A DNA stretch of 64,000 nucleotides from positions 16,829 through 80,828 of the forward strand of contig CAZCSV010000008.1 of NCBI GenBank assembly GCA_964501535.1, given 5' to 3'. Shown piece by piece: positions 37,049 to 45,264 of this stretch. The notes beneath the pieces are model-generated. The model ran no database searches. It saw nothing but the letters and a program-made list of their open reading frames with translations, and had not been told where the DNA came from. Source of the DNA: FEN-1279 sp964501535 (GTDB lineage Bacteria > Bacteroidota > Ignavibacteria > Tepidaquicellales > Tepidaquicellaceae). Positions within the stretch are counted from its first letter, which is position 1; every line of letters begins with the position of its first letter. The translations under genes were made by a program, and so were the position numbers.

Positions 37049-37987
37049 TTAATTAATTTCTTTGATTTTATACGAGTAGCTGTCTTCGGCAGTTACACCT
37101 GCTTTTTTTATATTTGTAATATACTGTCCGCAATTGCTGCCTATTTTGTTTTCTTCGAGTTCACCTATGCTAACAATAGTTTCATAACCTTTTTCTTTGA
37201 TTCTTTCGACTATTTCATGCGATTCCGCATCCGGTTTAATATATGATTTTAAATTATATTTTATCGTTTTATATGTCGGATTCAAAGGTGTAAATTTTAT
37301 TAGAAAAATCTCCGGTTTAAAATATTTTTTCAGGACTCGTGCATTACAGGGACTTTTTTCCGCCAGAGCAAAGTTCAGCGTGATTTTTTTTCCGTTTGTA
37401 TTATAAAACCTTTCCGAATATTCTGCTATCTCACCGAACGTCCATTTCCTTACCGGTATCATTTCGTCCCTTCTTCTTTCGTCCGTTGTGTGGAGCGAAA
37501 ATTGAAGCTGGAAATTATTTTCGTAAAGCCTTCTTTTAATATTAAGAAGTCTTTCGAAAAATTTATCCGTTCCTTTAGGAGCTATCGTAGATAGAGACGG
37601 AATAAAATTCTTTGTCTTGTATTTTGTGTTGAATTTCTCGAGTACATCGAGCACGGCTGGATTATAAGACGGCTCACCGACACGGGCAAACTGGATTTTG
37701 AATTTTTCCGTATCGATAACTCTGTCCGGGAATCTTTTCGTTACTAAAAAATCTATCTGTGAAAAAATTTCCTCTTCGGTTAGCTTCTTTTTAAAATCTC
37801 CTCCGGCATCGCAAAACGTGCAATCAACAGGGCAACCGCATAATGTCGATACTATTAATACCCATTTTTTCTCGATTGTTAAAGGCGGCTGAACGGATTC
37901 TACAAATTCCACCATCCCTCCGTCTTCGAGTTTTGCTACATAAACCGTCGCTATCTTTTCGTTGCCAGCTTTAGCAATTATTTTCAT
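37049..37987 (-). CDS. RlmN/Cfr-like radical SAM protein without the N-terminal domain
   Basis: Radical SAM enzyme of 312 residues. The [4Fe-4S] cysteines lie in the C-x3-C-x2-C motif (Cys52, Cys56, Cys59). The GEP motif (ARVGEPSYN), SLHTTDERRRDEMIP and the late SNCGQY with Cys286 match the RlmN/Cfr methyl-synthase family, where the C-terminal cysteine carries the methyl group. RlmN is about 350-380 residues; the N-terminal RNA-binding accessory region is absent here, and the second mechanistic cysteine position (TLC in RlmN) is occupied by Ile (VLIVS). It overlaps the flavoprotein gene by 17 nt. It is therefore probably not a standard 23S rRNA enzyme, and its substrate is unknown. Confidence 0.85.
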   Translation of the reverse strand: MKIIAKAGNEKIATVYVAKLEDGGMVEFVESVQPPLTIEKKWVLIVSTLCGCPVDCTFCDAGGDFKKKLTEEEIFSQIDFLVTKRFPDRVIDTEKFKIQFARVGEPSYNPAVLDVLEKFNTKYKTKNFIPSLSTIAPKGTDKFFERLLNIKRRLYENNFQLQFSLHTTDERRRDEMIPVRKWTFGEIAEYSERFYNTNGKKITLNFALAEKSPCNARVLKKYFKPEIFLIKFTPLNPTYKTIKYNLKSYIKPDAESHEIVERIKEKGYETIVSIGELEENKIGSNCGQYITNIKKAGVTAEDSYSYKIKEIN

Positions 37988-38852
37988 TGTGTAAATTTAA
38001 TTTTTTTGAAATTACCATTGCCGCTTTTATCCCCTCGCCGATACCGATACCCGACTGCCTGTAAATACCGTTTTTTACGTCACCGATAAAAAATACCGTT
38101 CTATCCTTTTCCTTGTTAAAAATTTTTATTTCCCCTTTCCCTATGAAATCAAGCTGTGCCTCCCTGCCGATTGCCGCAACCAAATAATCTGCCTTGAAAA
38201 TCCTATTCTTACCGCAATCGATTAGTATTTTTTTCCTATCTTTATAAATTCTTACTATTTTTAAATCACAATAATAAGAAATATTTTTCATTTTCGATAC
38301 TATCTTAAGCAACGCAGGAATGCATCGCGGTTTCGAACCTCTCTGAATAATAGACACAGAGTTTCCGCGCCTCCCCATACTTACGGCATAGTCAAATGCC
38401 GCATCCCCTCCGCCTATTACGGCAATATTTTTATTTCTTACACTAAAAAGTTCATAAACATCATAATAAATATCAACAGCAGAAGAACCGCTTGCAATAA
38501 AATTTTTCTGTTTTGTCCCGGATGCAATTATCAGATAATTTGAATTATATATTGCTTTATTTGTCCTTACAAAAAATTGATTCTGCTTACGGGTAACGTT
38601 TAAAACCGTTTCTTTTTTAATTCTTATCCCAAGTTCCGATAAGTGTTTCTTAAATAAAGAAATTAATTTTAGCCCCGAAATGCCTTTGGGAAATCCCGGA
38701 TAATTCTCAACTAACGAAGCGTTTTTAAGAAGACCACCGATACAATTTTTCTCGATTAGTAAAAAATCTGTTCCGTATCTTTTAAGCTGAATTGCCGACG
38801 ATATTCCCGAGGGTCCCGCTCCTATAATAATTACATCATACGCCCTTTTCAT
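37971..38852 (-). CDS. thioredoxin-reductase-like FAD/NAD(P)H oxidoreductase lacking CxxC
   Basis: Two-dinucleotide-domain flavoprotein of 293 residues. The FAD motif is GAGPSG (11-16), the NAD(P) motif is IAVIGGGDAAFDYA (about 144-157), and the C-terminal FAD motif is VFFIGDVKNGIYRQSGIGIGEG. The redox-active CxxC of thioredoxin reductase is missing, which points to a ferredoxin/flavodoxin-NAD(P)H reductase-like or other hydride-transfer role. It overlaps both neighbours by 17 nt: the hydrolase gene upstream and the radical SAM gene downstream. It could feed electrons to the radical SAM cluster; that is inference. Confidence 0.88.
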   Translation of the reverse strand: MKRAYDVIIIGAGPSGISSAIQLKRYGTDFLLIEKNCIGGLLKNASLVENYPGFPKGISGLKLISLFKKHLSELGIRIKKETVLNVTRKQNQFFVRTNKAIYNSNYLIIASGTKQKNFIASGSSAVDIYYDVYELFSVRNKNIAVIGGGDAAFDYAVSMGRRGNSVSIIQRGSKPRCIPALLKIVSKMKNISYYCDLKIVRIYKDRKKILIDCGKNRIFKADYLVAAIGREAQLDFIGKGEIKIFNKEKDRTVFFIGDVKNGIYRQSGIGIGEGIKAAMVISKKLNLHNENNC

Positions 38853-39495
38853 TCCCGGTATCCTGCTTTAATATATCCGATGATTTTACTATATGTGCAA
38901 AACCGTGAGATAAATTCCGAAGCGTGGCAAGATGAAAGTTCTCGTCGTAAGTTGCCGTGCAGTCAACAGGAAAGAAAACCTCGAACCCCCTTACAAACGC
39001 AGAGCGGGCTGTGGTCTCACAGCAAAGATGTGTCGCAACACCCGTTATTACAAGTTTTTTAATTCCTCTTGAAATCAAAAAATCCTCCAGCCTCGTCTGA
39101 TAAAAAGCATCGTATTGCGATTTTGCAATCACCTTCGCATCCTTTGTTTCCAATTCTTTCGTAATCTCGCTCATGTATCCTTCCGTTATAATATCGCTCC
39201 ACCACTTCGACAGCATATTCGCATTATCAACCGTGTTTATATGTCTGGTAAAAACTATATTTTTCTCGTTCTGCCTGAAAAACGACAGTAATTTCTTAAT
39301 TGGCTTAATTATCGATTCCGTTGCCGATATGTATGCGTGTGAAGATTCATCCGTAAAATAATTTTGCATGTCAATCACAAGAAGTGCCGTATCTTTTATG
39401 TCAAAATTAACTCTTCTGTACCCGGGTGTCAGAAAAATTTTCGAAAGAAACTCGTTAGTCTTTGACTCTGCGTTTTTAAAATAGTCTTCTCCCAT
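38836..39495 (-). CDS. isochorismatase-like cysteine hydrolase
   Basis: Hydrolase of the isochorismatase/nicotinamidase superfamily, 219 residues. The catalytic triad is visible as Asp in LVIDMQNYF, Lys in VIAKSQYDAF and Cys in GVATHLCCETTARSA (cis-peptide before the nucleophile region). An N-terminal extension of about 30 residues precedes the core. It is the first gene of a three-gene operon with the flavoprotein and the radical SAM protein. The substrate (an amide, vinyl ether or similar) cannot be deduced. Confidence 0.9.
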   Translation of the reverse strand: MGEDYFKNAESKTNEFLSKIFLTPGYRRVNFDIKDTALLVIDMQNYFTDESSHAYISATESIIKPIKKLLSFFRQNEKNIVFTRHINTVDNANMLSKWWSDIITEGYMSEITKELETKDAKVIAKSQYDAFYQTRLEDFLISRGIKKLVITGVATHLCCETTARSAFVRGFEVFFPVDCTATYDENFHLATLRNLSHGFAHIVKSSDILKQDTGNEKGV

Positions 39496-39694
39496 ATTAT
39501 TTAAATAGTTGTTAAAGCCATATTCTCTATGGCAAAAGCAAATTCCGATTCGACCAAATAATCATCCGTCTAATATTATATAAAAGACAATTCATAATAA
39601 AGATAAAATATTATTGTGGAAAAAATAAGGGATTTATTTTAGAATTCAGGAGTAAAAATAAAGTAGTAAGAATAGAGAAGATAACTTATGTCTG

Positions 39695-39728
39695 GTTACG
39701 AAGCTTGCCGCGGCGAGCTTCGTAACCG
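39695..39728. repeat. REP-like palindrome, copy 2
   Basis: A 34-nt palindrome: GGTTACGAAGCTTGCC pairs with GGCGAGCTTCGTAACC over 16 bp (one G-U pair) with GC in the centre. It lies 15 nt after the stop of the TPR gene on the minus strand and shares its outer arms with the palindrome at 29731-29760. It may also act as terminator of the six-gene operon. The rest of 39496-39694 holds nothing recognised. Confidence 0.8.
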
Positions 39729-39743
39729 GATGAAAGCATATTG

Positions 39744-40397
39744 TTATTTCCTTTTAAGTAAGCCAAGCCCCTCCAAAGCAGATTTATCGTCCGGGCTCAT
39801 TAATAAAACTCTGTTGAAAAAAAGTTCTGCCTCCTTGCTTTTCCCAAGCTGGAAGTTCGTCCATGCAAACATTAAAACAGAACCGTAATCAAACGGATAT
39901 AAATTTACGACTTTCTCGAACAGCTTGTAAGCATTGGTGTATTCTGCTTTGTAATAATAGTATAAGCCAAGCCTGTAATTTGCTATCGTATTCTGCGGGT
40001 CAATCGATAGAATTGCAGTGTGCTGCTCCGCAACCTTATCCCATTTCTCTTGCGCCGTATAAGGATAAGCTATTCCGAACTTCGCCTCTACGCAATTAGG
40101 CATTAAATCTATCGCTTTCTGATAATAATATACGGATTCGTCATACTGCTTATCCAGATAATACAGCCAGCCGAGCCTTAAATTTATTTCGTAAACATTA
40201 TCGGCATATACATTTTTTAAAACAGAAATTGCATTACTGTATTGCTGGTTCCTTTCATATGCATAGCTTTCTTTAAATGCCTTTTGCAAGTCGCCATCCT
40301 TGCCGGCGTCGGTTTCGCTCATCGCGCTGATTTGTGAAACCACCACAATTACAAATGTAAGTAAAATTAATTTTTTGATTTTTTTTAGAATGTCCAT
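39744..40397 (-). CDS. exported TPR-repeat protein
   Basis: 217 residues with an N-terminal hydrophobic export segment (about 8-27) followed by four to five tetratricopeptide-like repeats (about 40-215, for example YEINLRLGWLYYLDKQYDESVYYYQKAI and TIANYRLGLYYYYKAEYTNAYKLFEKVV are split over two repeats). It is the last gene of the six-gene operon and overlaps the preceding outer-membrane protein gene by 13 nt. It is probably a periplasmic scaffold for the outer-membrane partner; it has no catalytic motif. Confidence 0.85.
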   Translation of the reverse strand: MDILKKIKKLILLTFVIVVVSQISAMSETDAGKDGDLQKAFKESYAYERNQQYSNAISVLKNVYADNVYEINLRLGWLYYLDKQYDESVYYYQKAIDLMPNCVEAKFGIAYPYTAQEKWDKVAEQHTAILSIDPQNTIANYRLGLYYYYKAEYTNAYKLFEKVVNLYPFDYGSVLMFAWTNFQLGKSKEAELFFNRVLLMSPDDKSALEGLGLLKRK

Positions 40398-41725
40398 TTC
40401 AGACCTCCGATTATTTTGTGAATACTATTGTTTGTTAAATTTATATTTGAATTTCCAAAACCATTATTATTTGCATTTGTTACTTCCTGATTATAATATT
40501 GATACCTTAGTGAAAGCTCGATATGCCTGCTTACGGGTATTATAAAATTTAAACTTACACGATTCGATATTCTTTCAACATTATTAAATACAATAAATGC
40601 ATCGCTTTCGTGATAATTGTAAATATACCCGAAAGTATACCCCGCTTCCATCCAGAGTTTATCTAAAACTTTCCAGCCGACTTTTTGGTCTAATATACCG
40701 TCGCTTATAAATTTGCGGTCTCCCCAGTTCCTGTTGGAAAAAACTGTTGCGTCCGTCACGGTATATAAATTCAGATTCCCGAGCGGAAAGAAAATTATTT
40801 GCGCTGTATTCTGAACCTGTGTTGCTCTGTTTAAATTGGCAAGCGAATTTTTTAAACCAAGTTTAAAATGCCCTGTATACAAAGATAAAGAAAGTAAAGC
40901 GGCGAAATCATCTGAGGTGCTTTTTGTCAGCGTATATTTTGTCGGCGACGAATTGTAATCGACATCATAATCATCATAGCTTACGTTTAAATAATGAAAC
41001 GCAGCCGTTAAATCAAATCCCCTGCCAAGCCGGAAATTAACATTTAAGTAATATTCATTCTGCCTTGTTTTAATATCAAAATCCTTTTGTCCGTCCGTTT
41101 GAGTAAATATCTGCTTTGTTCTCGATACCGATATATTATTGTAACTATGAAAAACTTTAACGTTTTTTCCAAGTTGATGCATTAACCCGAAATCTATATA
41201 TGTACCGTTGTCATATATAACCTGCTCGTTGCCGGCATTGGAAGTGTTTAATTTATTCTTTTTTTTCTGTTCTGAAAAATCTCCGTTCACAGTATAACCA
41301 CCCTCCGTATATACTCCGTATATAAATTTTTCGCTCACACCTAATTTCTTTTTTAAAGTTAACGGCATTACCGAAATCAACGACAGCAGGTCGCTTTCCC
41401 TTCCCGAAAATAAATAAGAATAGTAGAGATATTCTATCGTCAGCAAATCCGTCGGACTGAATTTCATTGCTTTTTCAAAATGCGAAATGGCAGATATATA
41501 ATTTTTTACATTATAATATGCAATACCGGCTCTTAATCTCAAATAAAAGAAATCTATTCCGTTACTGATTGCTTTTTCGCATTCCTCCGCAAGTATAACC
41601 CACTTACCGGCATTGTATAGCGAATATGTTTTCGCATCTACTTCTTTCGGGTCGGGCTTTATTTGCGGTTTTACCGTTGTCCCGTAAAACAGAATTATTG
41701 ATAATATTATTATTGTTTTATACAA
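40385..41725 (-). CDS. outer-membrane protein with N-terminal TPR and C-terminal beta-barrel
   Basis: 446 residues: signal peptide (about 1-21), a TPR-like helical region (about 30-130, YYNVKNYISAISHFEKAMKF), and then alternating-hydrophobicity strands from about 140 onward, ending in the aromatic KWTF typical of outer-membrane barrels. I know no named family with certainty; similar TPR plus barrel proteins occur in export or surface systems. It overlaps the UT-M23 gene by 16 nt and the last TPR gene by 13 nt. Context suggests it is the outer-membrane exit or surface component of the operon's product. Confidence 0.75.
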   Translation of the reverse strand: MYKTIIILSIILFYGTTVKPQIKPDPKEVDAKTYSLYNAGKWVILAEECEKAISNGIDFFYLRLRAGIAYYNVKNYISAISHFEKAMKFSPTDLLTIEYLYYSYLFSGRESDLLSLISVMPLTLKKKLGVSEKFIYGVYTEGGYTVNGDFSEQKKKNKLNTSNAGNEQVIYDNGTYIDFGLMHQLGKNVKVFHSYNNISVSRTKQIFTQTDGQKDFDIKTRQNEYYLNVNFRLGRGFDLTAAFHYLNVSYDDYDVDYNSSPTKYTLTKSTSDDFAALLSLSLYTGHFKLGLKNSLANLNRATQVQNTAQIIFFPLGNLNLYTVTDATVFSNRNWGDRKFISDGILDQKVGWKVLDKLWMEAGYTFGYIYNYHESDAFIVFNNVERISNRVSLNFIIPVSRHIELSLRYQYYNQEVTNANNNGFGNSNINLTNNSIHKIIGGLKWTF

Positions 41726-43893
41726 GTTGCATTTATCGTTTTGTTTTTTAAAAATATTTTTATTGTCTCTATTCCCTCTTTACCTATTTCCATTGAAAAC
41801 TTTTTTTCTCCCGTCTTCCTTCCGAAAAACATTTTTTCGGCCGAAGAATTCAACGATAAATAAGAGGGATTTATTACTTCGTCAATTTTATCGTACGTTA
41901 AATTATAATTGGATTTTAAAAACACAAAAAACGGAGCAATAAAATCCTGTAAAAATAAACCAGCCTTGCTATATACAAAATGTAACGCAAAGGTATCTTT
42001 TATGTTTACATCTTTGTAAAAGCCAAGAGGAACTTTATAAGCCGCAAGGAAAAAATAATATAACAAACTTCTCTTGCTCCCGACAAAATTGTAAAAATAA
42101 AACGTCTTACCGTCATCCACAAAATATGCATATGAGTTCGATGTCCTGCAATAAATATAGGAATAATTATAGATGTTCGTATAAACTTCCCACTGGGCTT
42201 TTTTAACCTTTCCCTTAGATTCCACCTCAAAATTGATTTTATCTCCCGGTATGAAGTGAAATGCCTTCTTCATCAATTCGTTAATCTCGATATTAGAGAC
42301 AAGGTCTCCTTCTTCGGGGTGGGAATATGATTTATATTCATAACTGTTTTCGCCTTTTTTCACAAATTGGGAAATCGGGTACTCGATGGATTCACCGCTT
42401 ATAAAAGGAGTTTCCTGAAGCTGAAAATGTATGTGCGGCTCGGGAGAGCGTCCTGAATTACCGCAGAAAGCTATTAACTGCCCCGTTTTAACCCACTCAC
42501 CTTTCATCACCTTAAACGAACCTGCTTTCAAATGAGAAATTTTTGTATAAAAATTTTCCCCGTGCCTGATTATAATTGTATTTCCCCAGTTGTCCTCAAC
42601 GTTTACGTCTCCAATCGGATTGTCCGGTATGCCGTCTGTAATCTCGTCAACATATCCGTCGTAAGGTGATAATACCGCTTTGTTATAACAATAATAATCT
42701 TCAACGCCCGCTCCAAAATCCCTGTATGTCTTTCCCTCCGTATCGGTTATCACAAAATCCCAGGCATATCTCCATTTCGACTTATGCGTAAATTCGCCGT
42801 CATGTCCCTGCGATACCTTCCATTCCCCGTAAAAGGGCAACCTGATTGGATATAATGAATAATCTTTAAACCTGTGGTTATTGTTTAAATACATATAGAG
42901 GTTTTTCTCCGGGGAATTTTGTTGAACTTCAACCTCTAAAGTTTTAGCCGGCTTGTAAACTCTTAACCTGTAGGCGTATAAGAACAAAAGAACTACTAAA
43001 TTAAACGGCAACGAATAAATATATATATGCCAGGTGTTGAAAATCTGGGTTAAACTTAATGTGAATAAAACTACTATCGGGGTCAGTAATACCGACCAGA
43101 AATAAGATGCCTTAGAGGGTACCAGAAAATATCCGCCTACCGCTATGGAAGTCAGAATAAAATTGAAACCAATATATGAAAATCCGATTTCCGTAAAATT
43201 AGCACCCATCAGTAAATAAAAAGAATACGCCGAATAAAAACCCAGCAGAGATAACGTAAAAGCAATTCTGGAATAGTATAGCAGTGCTGCGGCAATTAAT
43301 GTACCCGCAATAATTTTATACTGGAAGAATATTGCTCCGAGCGATATGAGATATATTTTAAAAGACGTTATTATTTCAAAATTATTCCACCACTCATATA
43401 TGCTTACTAACCTGTATCCTCCGAACACAAACAACTGATTCAGAAAAAATATTCCCTCCTCGCTCAAACTTAAAAACCGTAATTCCCTCATAGCAAGTAA
43501 CATGAACCAGAAAGGAATTAGAAACGGTAAACTCAGATAAGGAAGACGGTTTTTTCCGAGAATGTTTTCAAACACAACGGTCAGCAAAAGAGTTACAAAT
43601 GCAGAAAGCAATACAAAAATTAAAACAAGCCAGTTCGGCTGCAGATTAAGCCCTATTCCAATCCCGATTAGAAGACTGTTGAATCCGTAATATCCTTTTT
43701 CTATGTTATACTTGTCGTAACCTAAAATATCCGCTGTTAAAGTTGTCAATATTACAGACAACAATCCGCACAGTCCCGCAAACGGGTCGAAAAAAGAAAC
43801 GAACATAAGAACAAAAGAAAAGAGATATTTATCCGAAAAAAATATTATCGAATAACTGTTGATTATGCTTCTTATATATTGCCGTACATTCAT
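41710..43893 (-). CDS. fusion of a urea-transporter-family channel and an M23 metallopeptidase domain
   Basis: 727 residues. Residues about 20-310 contain some ten hydrophobic helices with the duplicated urea-transporter signature (KGYYGFNSLLIGIGIG at 66-81 and YIGFNFILTSIAVGG at 240-254). Residues about 350-510 are an M23 (lysostaphin-like) fold with the zinc ligands His370 and Asp379 (GHDGEFTH ... AWDF), His454 and the HIH pair at 487-489, all intact. A C-terminal domain of about 200 residues is not recognised. The peptidase would face the periplasm. It is in the middle of the six-gene operon, 6 nt after the PLP decarboxylase-like gene. The channel may pass a small amide or polar product rather than urea; that is inference. 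Confidence 0.88.
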   Translation of the reverse strand: MNVRQYIRSIINSYSIIFFSDKYLFSFVLMFVSFFDPFAGLCGLLSVILTTLTADILGYDKYNIEKGYYGFNSLLIGIGIGLNLQPNWLVLIFVLLSAFVTLLLTVVFENILGKNRLPYLSLPFLIPFWFMLLAMRELRFLSLSEEGIFFLNQLFVFGGYRLVSIYEWWNNFEIITSFKIYLISLGAIFFQYKIIAGTLIAAALLYYSRIAFTLSLLGFYSAYSFYLLMGANFTEIGFSYIGFNFILTSIAVGGYFLVPSKASYFWSVLLTPIVVLFTLSLTQIFNTWHIYIYSLPFNLVVLLFLYAYRLRVYKPAKTLEVEVQQNSPEKNLYMYLNNNHRFKDYSLYPIRLPFYGEWKVSQGHDGEFTHKSKWRYAWDFVITDTEGKTYRDFGAGVEDYYCYNKAVLSPYDGYVDEITDGIPDNPIGDVNVEDNWGNTIIIRHGENFYTKISHLKAGSFKVMKGEWVKTGQLIAFCGNSGRSPEPHIHFQLQETPFISGESIEYPISQFVKKGENSYEYKSYSHPEEGDLVSNIEINELMKKAFHFIPGDKINFEVESKGKVKKAQWEVYTNIYNYSYIYCRTSNSYAYFVDDGKTFYFYNFVGSKRSLLYYFFLAAYKVPLGFYKDVNIKDTFALHFVYSKAGLFLQDFIAPFFVFLKSNYNLTYDKIDEVINPSYLSLNSSAEKMFFGRKTGEKKFSMEIGKEGIETIKIFLKNKTINATCIKQ

Positions 43894-43899
43894 TTGATA

Positions 43900-45252
43900 T
43901 TATTTCAGTTTTAAATGTTCCGGTACGGATTCGAGATTCACAATATCATTATTGGTTTCGTTTCTCCGGATTATATGAACGTTTCCTTTTATATCTATCA
44001 TCACTATCTTAGGTCTCAAAGTGATAAACTGCATCCACTGGGTCATATTATATGCTCCAATTCTGCTCACAACCAAATTATCCCCTTTTTTCAAAGCCGG
44101 CAAATATATCGACTCCCTAATCTGGTCGATATTCATACATAAAGGACCGTAAAGACTTGTCGTTTCCGAGTGCTGCGTGAATTCCTGCGAAGGTGTTATT
44201 TTATGCTCATACCAGAAAGATGTAAAAAGCAGGTTTACCCCAAAATCCGCAATCGTAGCATGCCTGCCGTCAGAGAGTTTCTTGTTTGCTATTACCGTTC
44301 CTGCCAAGCTGCCTGCATCATCTATCAGCGCCCTGCCTGTTTCCAGTATTAACATAGGCATATGCTCCGGGTCCAGTTGCGAATTGATTAGCGAAGTCGT
44401 GATAGCTTCTGCGTAATCATCGAAAGTAGGTGAAGTATCAATACCAAGCAAATAGGAACCCTTCAGCGTGTTTTTCGATGCGAAACCTCCGCCCATATCT
44501 ATGTAATTCAAATTTTGGTTATATTTTTTCTTTATACTGACTCCGAGCTCCGCTAACTTCGATGCCGCTATCGCATATGCACTCGCCGTCATCATAAACG
44601 TTCCTATATGGGTATGCAGACCGACAAGGTCAAGCTTATTGCTCATCATAATCCTGTTAATCGCTTCCCATGCTTCTCCATTCTCGAAATTAAAGCCGAA
44701 CCTGTCCCACATCGGGTAGACACCCGTGTCCATATTTACTCTTATGGCAACTTTCGGTCTTTTCTTGTGCCTCGACGCAATATCTATCAGCATATACAGC
44801 TCGTCAAAATGGTCTATGTGAATCAATGAACCGTTTTCTACGGCAACATCCAAATCTTCTTCCGTCTTTTCCGGACCATTGAAAATAATTTTATTGCCTT
44901 CTATACCGTTTTCAATAGCCTTATCATATTCAAACCTCGATACAACCTCGGCCCATGAACCCTCACTGTGAAACACGTTGCATACGGCATTTAAATAATT
45001 TGTCTTGTATGACCATGCAAACTGTACCTTCGGATACCTCGTCTCAAATGACCTCTTCGCTTCCGCAAACGTTTTCCTTATGGTTTTCTCCGAAATTATA
45101 AAAAGCGGAGAACCGTATTCACTCAGCAAGTCCTTTATAGGCACGTCGTCTATATGTGTCAAAGGTTCAAATTCGGTTTTTAATCCGAACTTATGAGATG
45201 GTCCGATATTTATTTTTTTTATTGACGGTCTTTCGAAATTAAGTTTTTCCAT
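43900..45252 (-). CDS. PLP-dependent decarboxylase, diaminopimelate-decarboxylase-like fold
   Basis: Fold-type III PLP enzyme of 450 residues. The Schiff-base lysine is Lys83 in WSYKTNYL; HTHIG, GGGFASK, the ETGRALIDDAG segment and a substrate-site Cys in GPLCMNIDQIRE follow. These fit the Orn/DAP/Arg decarboxylase family, but the usual LysA specificity-helix motif is not seen and the N-terminal ~40 residues are an extra segment. It lies 12 nt after the ATP-grasp gene, so the pair probably works on the same metabolite or on a peptide. It is unlikely to be the housekeeping LysA. Confidence 0.88.
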   Translation of the reverse strand: MEKLNFERPSIKKINIGPSHKFGLKTEFEPLTHIDDVPIKDLLSEYGSPLFIISEKTIRKTFAEAKRSFETRYPKVQFAWSYKTNYLNAVCNVFHSEGSWAEVVSRFEYDKAIENGIEGNKIIFNGPEKTEEDLDVAVENGSLIHIDHFDELYMLIDIASRHKKRPKVAIRVNMDTGVYPMWDRFGFNFENGEAWEAINRIMMSNKLDLVGLHTHIGTFMMTASAYAIAASKLAELGVSIKKKYNQNLNYIDMGGGFASKNTLKGSYLLGIDTSPTFDDYAEAITTSLINSQLDPEHMPMLILETGRALIDDAGSLAGTVIANKKLSDGRHATIADFGVNLLFTSFWYEHKITPSQEFTQHSETTSLYGPLCMNIDQIRESIYLPALKKGDNLVVSRIGAYNMTQWMQFITLRPKIVMIDIKGNVHIIRRNETNNDIVNLESVPEHLKLK

Positions 45253-45264
45253 TTTTTTAACCCT

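Noticed and set aside
44950..45000. parS-like sequence (GTGAAACACG) inside the decarboxylase gene
   Set aside because: Only a partial match to the 16-bp parS palindrome and far from parAB.
43900..45252. Housekeeping diaminopimelate decarboxylase (lysA)
   Set aside because: Operon context and the extra N-terminal segment speak for a specialised decarboxylase-like enzyme; the general fold is kept as the call.
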